This document shows positions 12,382 to 22,960 of a DNA stretch of 64,000 nt, piece after piece. This stretch comes from Stachybotrys elegans (lineage: Eukaryota > Ascomycota > Sordariomycetes > Hypocreales > Stachybotryaceae), in the NCBI GenBank assembly GCA_020746835.1, contig JAGPNK010000003.1, forward strand, positions 1,178,001 to 1,242,000. The letters are read 5' to 3'. The notes under the pieces are model-generated. The model did no database searches, was not told the origin of the DNA, and saw only the letters and a list, made by a program, of their open reading frames with translations. The position numbers and the translations under genes are program-made. Position 1 is the first letter of the stretch, and every line of letters begins with the position of its first letter.

Positions 12382-14327
12382 ATGGATAGTGAACAGGCTA
12401 GCAGAGGCCCAAACCCGCACATCTTGGTAAGCCGCGTCACATCTGCAGCGCAGCAGGCCGGTCGTATTCTAAGTCGATAAACAGTCGCCAGACGAGTGGA
12501 AGCTCGAGCAAGGCCTGGAGCCCGATCGGCTTCGCCTCCGCAACCAGAGCGATCTCAAGATCCCCCTCGACACCCCCAACCTAGCCAGCAAGAACGAGGC
12601 GGAGCTCCGCGCGGATGCAGCGAGCGACGATGACACCTTTGTCGTCAAGGACGAGCGGCCGGGATGGAAGGGCTACGTCGAGTGGGAGGACTATCCCGTG
12701 AAGAAGGCAAAGGCCCACCAGCGCTTCACCCGTTACAAGTTCCCGCCGCCTCCCGAGTTCCAGCTCGAGCCTGTGCCGGGGACGAACCCGGTGCTGGAGG
12801 GCGTGCGGTGGAAGCTGTGGCATAAGGCGATCGGTGGGGATTTGACGAATGTGCCGGAAGATAGCTGGGAGATTGTGCTCAAGGTACGTAAGAGCGATGG
12901 AGACGATGTGAAGCAGCGCTGATGTTTATTCTGATTTTTCCCCCGGAATAGGAGAAGCACCCCGATATGCTCCATCTCCTGCAGTTCCCGTATAACGGGG
13001 AGCCTCCCAAGAGCCTTCTTACACAGGAGCCCATCACTCCCAACGAATTGCACTTTGCGCGGAACCACGGCGGAATCCCCGAGATCGACGCGGAAGCCTT
13101 TGATCTCCGCCTCGATGGTCTTGTCAACGAGCCCAAGACTCTGACCCTGGCTGATCTGCAGAACGAAGCTCTGTTCCCTCGAGTCTCCAAGCTCGTCACG
13201 ATACAGTGCAGCGGCACGCGCCGGCTGGAGCAGATCTCGGTGTATGCAGGCGAGGGCGACGAGATGATCAACGCGCCGTGGGCCGAGGGCGCCATCGGGA
13301 CCGCAAAGTGGACGGGGGTGAGTCTCAAGAAGGTGATCAAGTACTGCGGCGGGCTCAAGGACGGGACCAAGCACCTCGAGCTGTACGGGGCCGAGACGTA
13401 CTTCAAGGGCGGCGAGTGCATGAACTATGTCGTGTCGGTGCCCTGGTCCAAGGTCAAGGCCAACGAGGTGCTCCTGGCGTGGGAGATGAACGACAAGCCG
13501 CTGCCCAAGATACATGGGTTCCCGCTGCGGGCTGTCGTCATGGGGTACATCGGCGCGAGGAGCGTCAAGTGGTTGTATAGGATCAAGGCGCTGGAGTATC
13601 CGAGCCGGGCGCCTGTGCAGAGCAAGGAGTATCTCTACTTCCAGCAGCAGCAGGGGAAGCACAACCAGCTCCCGACGAGTAAGTCAATCATGTGTGTGTG
13701 TGTGTGTGTCATGAGTGGTTGACTGACGTATCGCAGTGGGAATTCAGATCCAGGAGATGCCCGTGAGCAGCGCCATCATGACACCATGGAACAAGGAGGT
13801 CGTGGTACATAACGGAAAGATTGAGTGCACCGGTGAGTACTCCAAATTACAGAGGCTGGATGAGCATGACGGGAGCTGACAAGACAGGATGGGCGTACTC
13901 GGGCGGAGGACGCTGGCCGGAGCGCGTCGAGCTGTCGGCCGACGGCGGAAACGTGTGGTACGCGGTGCCGCTGGAGAACATGTCGTCCAAGCACAAGTTC
14001 ACGTGGCGGACGTGGCGAGCGTCGGTGCCGTGCGACCACGAGGGCTGGACGGAGCTGCTGGTGCGGTGCTGGGACAACAGCCTCAACACGCAGCCCATCG
14101 CCGTGCGCGACAGCTGGAACTGGGGGCTTCACGTCACGAGCAGCTGCCACCGCGTCAAGGTGTACAGCGTGAATGCCAGCCGCGCGGCGACGAGGGCGAG
14201 GCTCGAGGAGTTTGCCCGGCGCGAGGAGAGCTTCCTGCCCATCACGAGGCCGACCGAGTTCCAGACCATGTCGATGGACGAGTACGAGAAGAGGTGGGCG
14301 GCCATGGAGCCGAGGGATGTGGACTGA
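12382..14327 (+). CDS. sulfite-oxidase-like molybdopterin oxidoreductase
   Basis: Five exons: 12382-12426, 12485-12883, 12952-13678, 13737-13832 and 13888-14327, giving 568 residues. All joins keep frame with GT/AG introns of 50-68 nt. It is a Mo-cofactor oxidoreductase of the sulfite oxidase family. The central catalytic domain carries the expected Mo-ligand cysteine in QCSGTRR (Cys234), and the C-terminal dimerisation domain includes ECTGWAYSGGG and DSWNWGLH. There is no N-terminal cytochrome b5 domain and no FAD/NADH module, so it is not a nitrate reductase, although such proteins are often annotated that way. The substrate is probably sulfite or a related oxyanion; the electron acceptor is unknown. 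The aldehyde dehydrogenase follows 315 nt downstream on the same strand. Intron 3 contains a TG microsatellite. Confidence 0.88.
13691..13709 (+). repeat. TG dinucleotide run inside an intron
   Basis: Nine TG units plus a T lie within intron 3 of the molybdenum oxidoreductase gene (13679-13736). Length changes here would not alter the protein but could shift splice-site spacing. Confidence 0.9.
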
Positions 14328-14641
14328 GACGACTGTAGCCGTAGAGTAAGATGGCGCGATTGGCATGTGCGAGGGATGATGGTGATGGTCATTGAAACTG
14401 GCTAAATTATAAATGGATATATGTTCCGTGAGGGGGCGTTAGCATCATCTCCACTTGTGCTTATCTCTCGTCCATCTATATCTACATGTCCACGGCCCAC
14501 GGCATAAACACTCGTACATGACACATGCCCATCCATTTCCAAATACCAGATCAGACACAGCATGGCCGAAGTGTATAACCTGTGGGTGGCTGGACAAGAG
14601 AAGCCGGGCCAGGCAGATCTGTAGGTGCTTGTGCCAGACAA

Positions 14642-16223
14642 ATGAGCCGTCATAATGTTGACAACATGGTCAGGATTGGCGTCGAAGACCCGGCAACGAA
14701 GGAGATATTCGCACAGTAAGGGGTTGTTCCTATCCGCTCACTGAGCCATTGATCTCTGATGCCGACGTAGATGTCACGCAGCCTCGGCCCATGACATCGA
14801 CGAAGCCGTCTCTCTAGCCCACGCGGCCTACAAATCCGGCGTCTGGTCCAAGGCACCCCGTCACCACCGCGCCGACGTGCTCGACAAGTGCGCAGCGCTG
14901 CTGACCGAAGCGCTGCCCCGGCTCATCCACCTAGAGGTCAGGCAAACGGGCCGCGCCGTCCGGGAGCTCAAAGCCCAGGTCCCCTCCCTGGTGAAGTGGT
15001 TCAAGTACTACGCCTCGCTGCTGCGCGTCGAGGAGCGCCCCGTGCTGCCGACCGTCGGCAAGCTGCACAACTTCCTGGACCGCGTCCCCCTGGGCGTCGT
15101 GGCGCAGATCACACCCTTCAACCACCCGCTGCTCATCGCCGTCAAGAAGATTGCGCCGGCGCTCGCGGCTGGCAACAGCGTCGTCGTCAAGCCCAGCGAG
15201 CTGACGCCCCTGACGACGCTTCTCCTGGGCCAGATCCTCAAGGAGGCGGGCATCCCCGACGGCGTGTTCAGCGTGCTCCCGGGATATGGCCACGCCACGG
15301 GCAAGGCCCTCGTCGAGCACCCGTTGATCAGAAAGGTGGATGTCACGGGCGGCACCAAGGCGGGCAGGGCCATCGGAGCGATTGCGGGAGGCAACCTGGC
15401 CAAGTTTACCGCTGAGCTTGGCGGCAAGGCGCCGCTCGTTGTCTTTGCGAAAGCGGATATTCAGGTGGCGGTGAATGGCATCGCCTTTGGGAGCTTCATC
15501 GCCAGCGGGCAGACATGCATTGCGAGCACGCGCATAATCGTCGAGAATAGCATCATGGACGAGGTGCTCAAGCAACTCAAGGTCAAGGTTGAGTCCATCG
15601 CTCGTCGGATGGGGTCGCCGAGCAACCCGGAGTGCATGATGGGACCGATCGTCTCTGAGAAGCAACTCGGCTGGGTCGAGCAGATTGTCTCGAGCTCTCT
15701 GGCGTCGGGTCATGCAAAGGCCCTCATCGGCGGGCGACGCTCCGAGGGGAAAAGCCCGCTGGATGGGACGGATCTCTCTCAGGGATACTACTACGAACCT
15801 ACTGTGCTGGTCTCGACGTCAGGGAACAGCATAACCCAGACCAACGCCTGGCGTGAGGAGATCTTTGGACCTGTTATTGTGGTCGCCGGCTTCGACACCG
15901 AAGAGGAGGCTGTTGCGCTCGCCAACGACAGCGAGTTTGGGCTGGGCGCCAGCGTCTGGACGCAGGACACGTCGCAGGCCTTCCGCGTGTCGGAGCAGAT
16001 CGAGGCGGGCATCGTATGGGTGAACACGCACCACCGCAACGACCCGAGCAGTCCCTGGGGAGGCGCCAAGTCGGGCAGCGGCGTGGGGAGCGAGAATGGC
16101 GTCGACGCGTACCATGCTTACACGACGACCAAGAGCACGATTATCAACTACGCGTCCATGGAGGAGTCTCTGGGTTCGGATGATTGGTTTAAAGAGGGTG
16201 CTGGGAATGTGAGGTATGGATAA
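14642..16223 (+). CDS. NAD(P)-dependent aldehyde dehydrogenase
   Basis: Two exons, 14642-14715 and 14771-16223, giving 508 residues. The split codon becomes Gln and the joined stretch reads DPATKEIFAQCHAAS, as expected for the family N-terminus. The enzyme oxidises an aldehyde to an acid. Seen: the nucleophile in GQTCIASTRI (Cys274), the general base in TAELGGK (Glu240), PFNHPLL and KPSELTPL of the cofactor fold, and FGPVI near the C-terminus. A second in-frame ATG at 14666 would give 500 residues and is equally possible. The gene is convergent with the CHR transporter, with ends 79 nt apart. The substrate cannot be told from sequence; the neighbours make a sulfonate-derived aldehyde one option (inference). 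Confidence 0.9.
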
Positions 16224-16302
16224 ATCGTAAATGCTTAGATGGAGAGGGGATGAGGAACAAACATAGTAGCTCGACAGATTCTATACTCATCATGATCATT
16301 TG

Positions 16303-17967
16303 TTAATTCGATACGACCCCATACCATATCAGGCCCATGACTGCGCCCGTCAGAATCGCTACCCACGGCTGAACTCCAAACCAGAGCCCTCCCACAAAGC
16401 TGGTGGCGGTCACGACAACCCACCAGGGCTCAGTAGCCAAGCTCGTGCCGGTGCGATAGCCTTCGTCAATGTACCCGATCTGCCAGAGACGATACACGGC
16501 CGTGTAGATGAGGCCCACGGCGCCGGCATTGACACCTCTAAGCGTCGACTTGACGACGCGCCAGCTCCGAATGGCGCCCCAGATGCCAATCGTGCCATGA
16601 ACAAGCCATATGCCGGGGAGGAAGATGCCCAGGTAGCCAAGGACCGCACCGGCAGCGCTGCTCCAGCCGGCGTTTGCCGCCGTCAGACTGCCCAGGTAGA
16701 CGGCGAAGTTGAAGTTGGGACCGGGAAACGCCTGGATGATGGCGAGGCCGATGAGGAAGTCGCGTGGGCTGACCCAGCCCTCGGCGACGACGTACTCGCG
16801 CAGCAGGGGGATGACGACAGGGCCACCGCCGAATATGATGGTGCCGGCCAGATACATGTTGGTGAAGAGGCGGTAGAGCAGCGGCTGGTCGGAGAGGACG
16901 CCGCGGAGGATCATGATGACGACGAAGCCGACGAAAAACGCGGCGATGATGGCCACCCCGAGCTTCCAGGACATTGCCAGGCGGCGCTCGGGAGGCACGA
17001 CACGCGGCTCCTCGACAGTCGAGGTAGGCAGGCTATCCATCTCTGCTTCTTCAGCTCTCTCGGGCGGCGGCGTAGGTGGCCCCTCGGACATTTGGACGGA
17101 TGTGCGAGGCGCACTGTCCTGATGCGCAAGGTTAGACCCCATGCCTTCCTCTTCCCTCGGGGCGTTCCGCTTCTTCTTGAAGGCACCGTGGACCTTTTTG
17201 ACGGGACCGTGAACCCAGCGAAAGTCGTGAACAACAGTAGCCAGACCGGCCAGCGCCATGAGCACGGGGAAGTACCACAGGGCGTTATACATGAGTCCTG
17301 CAGCGCCGGAGAGGAAGAGGACGACCTTTGTGATTTGGTCCGTGGCGGCCTTGCGGGTCAGCTCTACGGCGGCGAGGACGATGATGCCGACAGTGGCGGC
17401 GTTGAGGCCGGAGAGGAGGGCGTAGACGGCGCGGGGGAGCGTCTCGGAGATGTTGGACACGCCTACCGAGAGGCCGTACATGCCCAGAGCGCCGGGGAGA
17501 CTGGGACAAAGGAGAGGGTGAGAAGGGAGATTGGCGCGAGGGTGGTGTGAGTAGATGATGAGATCTCACCTCCAGATAAAGAAGCCGAGCACGGCGGAGG
17601 GGAATCCGTCGTGGAGGAGGTTGATGCAGTAGTGCATCTTGGTGCTGCCCGGGCCGGAGAAGGCTTGACAGACGCTGAAGAGCTCCTGGTACTGCGGGTG
17701 AGAGTTAGCCGTGGCTGGAATGGATCATGACAGTATCGGGTGCCTACCACTTGCTCCTCAATCCATTGCAGCTTGTTTGTGAATTTATCGTGAAACTGGA
17801 TGATGGTCAGCGGCTGTGCTGCTTAGATGTTGAGTTGATTTGTGAGCGACGGGGCGTACAATCTTGAAATGCACAGGAGGGCCTCCGAACGAGGTGAATC
17901 CTAGGTGCCAATTGTATTTGACGGTGTTGCGGAAGGCATCGTGCCAATTGCTGCGTGTCGCGGCCAT
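16303..17967 (-). CDS. chromate/oxyanion transporter (CHR family)
   Basis: Four exons on the minus strand: 17967-17860, 17795-17748, 17691-17570 and 17500-16303, giving 491 residues; all joins are in frame. It is a long-form CHR membrane transporter with two homologous halves. The first half carries TSFGGPPVHF (about residues 26-35), and the second carries FGGGPVVIPLL plus AFPGPNFNFAVYLG. The halves are joined by a charged, Pro-rich loop. About ten hydrophobic segments are visible. Known members move chromate out of the cell, probably as a sulfate analogue, and fungal roles are poorly defined. The introns cluster in the first half, in the normal style. Its position beside a sulfite-oxidase-like gene suggests sulfate or sulfite handling (inference). 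Confidence 0.9.
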
Positions 17968-18479
17968 GGCTCGCCGACTCTGACAAGCAAAGACAGACAG
18001 ACGGAATTGATTCTTCTAGGCGGTTGCTAACAAGTGGTTGTTGGAGATGCGATGATGTCGGGAAGAGACATGGCTGGATAAAAAGAAGTTGTCATCCTGG
18101 CCTTGCCAATGGCCAGCGCCGGCTATCTGGCTATTATTGCGCCTACGGGTTTGGAAAGAGCCCACGTGTGGCTTGTATTGGGTCGTCAGTGTTTCTTGGC
18201 ATTGCGCAATTTCGGCCAGCCGAGAAAGGGTTAAGGCAGCATTAACACACATACATACACATTGGACGACTGTAAAAGAGACAAAGAGCTGTAGGCACCG
18301 TAGTGGTTGTAAGTCATTTGTGAGTTGTGTCTATTATATAATGCAGTCGTCTTCAACTATCATACAAAGGATCAAGGAACTGAAAACATGGGCATCTTGT
18401 GCGTAATGAGTGTGTGCCGCCATCATGAGGTCTAGGTATGGTACCAACTCCGAATACAAAGGAAATGACATGGAATCAT
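17968..18479. other. intergenic, no gene seen
   Basis: This stretch lies between the start of the CHR transporter and the 3' end of the Rossmann-fold gene. Frames are short and featureless. It should contain the transporter promoter and the neighbour's 3' UTR. Confidence 0.5.
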
Positions 18480-19205
18480 CTAGTACGTAATGGTGACAAG
18501 CTTGTTGCGGTAGGAACCAGCGTCCTTCAAGATCAGGTTGTCGGCGAACCAGCGGCCAGCGTCTTCCCTGGAGATGGTGTAGCCGATGGCCGCAGACTCC
18601 AGGCCAGCCTTGGGGTCCTCGATGCCGACACGGATGGGCGTCTCCGAGGCGCCGTCGACCAGCAGGCTGCAGCGGACAATGGCAAAGTCCTCGCCGCTGG
18701 CCACCAGGTCGTCCTCCATGATCCTCTTGTCCTCGTGGGGCACCTTGAGGCCGACGTGGTAGAGCGGAACCAGGAGCAGCGGGACGTCGCGGCCGGCGCA
18801 GCTAATGCCCGTGGTGCTGCAGACGACGACGAGGGGCCTGCCGGCGGCGCCCTGGCGGCGGAGCTGGGCGATGGCGTCGAGCAGGGCGCGCATGGCGAGG
18901 CGGCAGACCTGGGGATCGTCGATGGTGAGCCTCGAGGGGATGAACTTGCCGCCGACGGTGCTGACGACGGCGTCGACGAGCGAGCCGTCGGGCTTGACGA
19001 GGCACTGGGCGACGGACTCGGCGTCCTTTGCGTTGCCCTGGATGATGCGCAGGTTGGGGTGGGACGAGGCCGGGAGCAGGTCGGCGAGCTTGGAGGGCGT
19101 GCGGCAGAGGGCGATGGCGTGGTGGCCGGCGGCGAGGGTGTGCTTGAGGGCCGAGAGGCCGACGCCGGTGCTTGCGCCGATGAATGCGATGGTCTTGGTG
19201 GGCAT
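18480..19205 (-). CDS. NAD(P)-binding Rossmann-fold protein (NmrA-like/atypical SDR)
   Basis: Single exon, 241 residues. The N-terminus IAFIGASTGVGLSALK is a glycine-rich dinucleotide-binding loop (GxSxGxG form), followed by a beta strand with an Arg in LCRTPSKL that could favour NADPH. VVSTVGGKF and VVVCSTTGIS fit later strands of the fold. There is no clear YxxxK catalytic pair, so it resembles NAD(P)H-binding or NmrA-like proteins more than classical dehydrogenases. Start: the first ATG opens directly into the nucleotide-binding strand. A TA/TG-rich simple repeat with a TATATA core lies about 140 nt upstream. The specific role is unknown. Confidence 0.8.
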   Translation of the reverse strand: MPTKTIAFIGASTGVGLSALKHTLAAGHHAIALCRTPSKLADLLPASSHPNLRIIQGNAKDAESVAQCLVKPDGSLVDAVVSTVGGKFIPSRLTIDDPQVCRLAMRALLDAIAQLRRQGAAGRPLVVVCSTTGISCAGRDVPLLLVPLYHVGLKVPHEDKRIMEDDLVASGEDFAIVRCSLLVDGASETPIRVGIEDPKAGLESAAIGYTISREDAGRWFADNLILKDAGSYRNKLVTITY

Positions 19206-19949
19206 GGTGGTGGTGATGATTGTGTAGATGTGGATGAGGGAAGAGATTGCTGGTACTTGTCAAGGCTGATTGATGAGATGGTGATGTGAGGAATGATGTG
19301 CGATGAGTTATCTATTCAGACACTGATGATGGAATATGGGTAATGATATATATATATGTGTGTGTCTGTGTGTATTTGTGGTTCGTGATGTCTCGGGGTG
19401 AGCATGATAAACACCACGATGCCCATCTCCGAGTTGCGAGCGAGCTTCTGGCTCTGACTCGACACTATCGCTAATTACTGACTGGCGCTAGGAGCCAGGC
19501 AGCACGATAACCTTACTGTTGGCGATGCGATTAGAATATGGACAGGGTTGACTCGCGCATTACCGGCCCGATCCTTCCGACCAGCCGCGCATTATGACAG
19601 CTGCCTTGCATTTTGGACATGTGAAGACGTAGACAAAATGCCAGGCTTGAGTATAAAGCGTTGGTAGCAGCCAAGCAGCCTGGGTTAATCATGGCCGAGC
19701 TCAATGCGTGCGTGTCGCTGGCGAAACGGGACCGAGAAATGCGCGAGAAGTGGGCGAGTTGAGTCCAGGGGGGCCCAAGGGGGAATAGTCTCGGCCGAGC
19801 ATGAATTAGTTATATTAATCTCACGGCTGCCCTATAGATGGTCACTGGTTCCTTGCCAAAAACATGTATACGCGGGTACGAGTCCAGCATGACGAGGCCA
19901 CCAACGTGATCTACATTTGTATATATACGCTGCTACTCTCCTTGAGTCA
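19206..19949. other. intergenic, no gene seen
   Basis: Holds the promoter of the minus-strand Rossmann-fold gene, including an alternating TA/TG run near 19,347-19,375, and the 3' side of the LVIVD gene. Open frames are short and unsupported. Confidence 0.5.
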
Positions 19950-22033
19950 TCACACTCCTGTCGGAGTAGGCAGACACGAGCACGCCGAAGACACGCGGCT
20001 GATGATGTTGCCGCCGCACGCCGCCGTCGCAAACGCAGGCACCTCCGTCACCTGCGCGTTCCACCCGTTGGTGAAATCAGCACAGAACTCCTGGCTCTCC
20101 TCGAGCCTGCCCCCGATGCCCGTCGACCGCAGCGCCCGGAGGCAGTTGTCGGCGCTGCACGTCTTGGCCGGGCACGCCCCGAAGCGGCCCGGCTTGACGA
20201 GGAAGCCGCCGCGCTCGATGGTGTTGATGAAGACGAAGCCCGACTTGAACCCGGCGTACGAGTGCCACGACCCCGAGAACTGGATCGTGCCGTGGCCCTC
20301 CTGCGCGTCGTCCTCCGGGTACGTGTCGAAGAAGGCAATCTCGCACACGCTGTTGCCCGTCGGGTCCGAGGGCACAGACGACACGTCGTACACGCGCACC
20401 CCGGCCCCGTAGCTCGACTGGTAGACGTAGTTGCCCCAGACGTACTGGTTGTGGTCGATGCCGCGGTTCGCCGCCTTGAACAGCCCCGTCTGCTTGGGGT
20501 TCTCCAGGTCGCGGATGTCCCAGATGTACGTCACGGGATACCCGTCGGCAGCCGGGCCGGCCAGCGAGACCTCGTCGTACTCGTCGTCCATGAAGATCCA
20601 CTCCTGGTTGTTGACGTCGTTGACCCAGCCTTGGTGCGTAAAGGTGGCGCCCTCGTAGGATGTGCGCGAGATGATGGTCACGTCGCTCTTGTTGGTCACG
20701 TCGAAACTAATCACCCCAGTGTCAGCAGAGCCAATCTCCATCTCGCAGACAGGCAGCCTGGGCCCCTTACATGGTCAGAGTATCCTCGTTGTAGCCGTAG
20801 CAAACCTCCGTGCCGACGTACTTCTCGTGAGGACCACGGTAGACGAGACATTGGGCCTATATAAAGGGTCAGTCTTGCACGGCAGCCTAAGGATGAATCG
20901 CATACATCGTGGGTGTAGCCGTCCTGGCCGTCGCAGCCCAGGGATACAGGGTTCGAAGGGTCGTCGAGGCTAAAGAAGTGAAGACCTCCCATGCAGTACT
21001 GGGCACGAGGCTGCACGCCGACTGCAATACCGTAGTTGAGCTCTTCGTTGACCACGACGTTGTGGCTTCGGCCGATGGGGAGCGATTCGTTCCAGTGGCC
21101 CGTCAGGTCCTCCTCATTGTTGAAGAAGTGAATGCCGCCCGCACCATCAAGAGGGAGCAGCTAATATCCCGCGTCAGCCACCATGCTACCACATGTACAG
21201 CATTGAGACAGCTTACCTTGGTCATGTCAAAGATTTGCACGCCGTTGCCGATGAGCTCGCTGCCAATCACCATGTAGTTCTTGTACGGTCGGATCTCTGT
21301 CCACCAAGCACCGACATCGAGCCTGGCAAACTTGGGCCTGTCCAAGTCAGCATCTGTTGATCCAGAAGCTTGGGCATCACGGTATTACAGGAAGCCGAGG
21401 GGGAGCAGCTTGCCCTCGGGAAGAATCTCGATGAAGCTGACACCGTCAAACACACCAGAAGCTAGGAGCTACGCGTCAGTGGGAACCAGAATGCGGCGTC
21501 CATTCTAGGGTGCTCACCGATGAACTCGCGCCCGGACTCAGGGTCGGTCCAGCCCCAGGCGGAGCTACCGGATCGGATGCCGTTGTTGTAGCCAGTCGAG
21601 CCGAGCTCCTCGTGGTTGATGAAGTCATAGAGGTCAAACTACACCAGTATCAGCATCAGCATTATTACGGTGAGCACCGCTACGTATTCTTCATACGTTC
21701 TTGCATCGGAAGGTGTGGAGAGGATCGCCGGGGATCGCCTCGGCAATACCGTTGACACATCTGGTGTAGTTGAGACGAGGGAAGGCAGACGCATCCATCA
21801 ATCCCATGTTGGCTTCGGACTGCCAGTGGTTCTACAAAATATTAACAAATCCGTTGCACTTGTACCCGTGGCAGCCTGCGTTTACGAACCATCTTCATGG
21901 CCATCAGCTCATCGTGAATGACGCCAGAGTCGTAGAGGCGGGCAGCCCTCTCCTCGTCGACGGGAACCTCCCTTCCCCAGGCGGGGGCGACGGCAGCCGA
22001 GAGCACGGCGCCGGTCACGGTGGTGAAACGCAT
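19950..22033 (-). CDS. secreted LVIVD-repeat-type beta-propeller protein
   Basis: Eight exons on the minus strand: 22033-21890, 21831-21697, 21638-21518, 21461-21389, 21337-21217, 21160-20906, 20856-20771 and 20706-19950, giving 563 residues. All seven introns are 49-64 nt and every join is in frame. Seen: a signal peptide (MRFTTVTGAVLSAAVAP), paired Cys residues (TRCVNG, TFRCKN), and repeated blocks of the type GVSFIEIL, GVQIFDM, GLHFFSLDDPSNP and GVRVYDVSSVP. These are the short beta-rich LVIVD-like repeats of a propeller. Fungal relatives are often labelled regulatory P domain-containing; no biochemical function is established that I can name. The first donor is the unusual GTTCGT, chosen because it gives a normal 58-nt intron and the conserved-looking NHWQSEANMG join. 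Confidence 0.82.
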
Positions 22034-22960
22034 TGCGGCAAAGAACAATGTCGGTCAGGTTATGCGGGATTGACGATATGGCCCAGACACCTGAAGAGCA
22101 GAGGAATTTTGGGGATAAACTCTCGTATTTATGCATTCTGCCGACCGTTGCTTCTTCATCCTCCTCCTCCTCCTCCTCTCCGGTGATACAAAGCATGCTG
22201 TGGTGATTGACCAGGGCAAGCTGCATGGCTCGGGATAAAGTGTCTGTCTCCAAGAATCCCGACAAGAAGAGCGTTCTGAACGGGATTGAGTCTTATCAGT
22301 GGAGTCGATCCAATACTTCGGCACTTGTATGCATCCTCACGGCATGGATCTAGAAAGGAATAGGCAAGAGGTAAGCAGAGCCCGTCCAGTCGTGGCCCTC
22401 AATCCATGCCGACGTGTGTGCAACGGCGAACCATTTAATACAGCTTGGCAAAAGTTCCCGACGGCTTTTGCCTGCGAATGTGGTAAACAATGGGACGTAG
22501 GGTTGCATGCAGCATCTCCAACGCATGCATACGATGGAGGGCATCAGGCCATGGGCTCTGGTTCTTTTGACAAACGGTGAATGCTCCATTCATGCTCCCG
22601 CTGCCAAGCCCTCGAGGCAGGTTTCCGGAATCCCGGCACGTCCTTTGAAGGGCTGCACGCTCATGGCTGCCCCGAGACTCTGGGTTTATTCACCAACTCA
22701 CGCTATCACGATCCTCTAGTCCCAGCGAACAAGGTGTGGCGCCTAAGATAATTAAGGTAATGACAGGGTGTAGATACACGGGCTGGCTGAAAATAAACGG
22801 TCGATTATTCAACGGCCGAAGCAAGGATGCTGAAGCTCCACCGCCCGTTGTCAGGAGTCAATCAGCCAGCCTAGTTGTCTCTCTCTGAAAGGAGAAGCCC
22901 TCTTCTCTTCGACTCCACAATCGCTGCAGGCCCTTCCATTTTCTGCGTGCTCCAGCCATC
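22034..22960. other. divergent promoter region, no gene seen
   Basis: This 927-bp region separates the start of the LVIVD gene (minus) and the Zn2Cys6 regulator (plus). It has a CTC-rich simple run near 22,160-22,180 and a TATA-like AT stretch about 95 nt upstream of the LVIVD start. No supported coding frame. Confidence 0.5.

Noticed and set aside
12382..14327. Nitrate reductase
   Set aside because: The heme-binding cytochrome b5 and FAD/NADH domains are absent; only the Mo and dimerisation domains are present.
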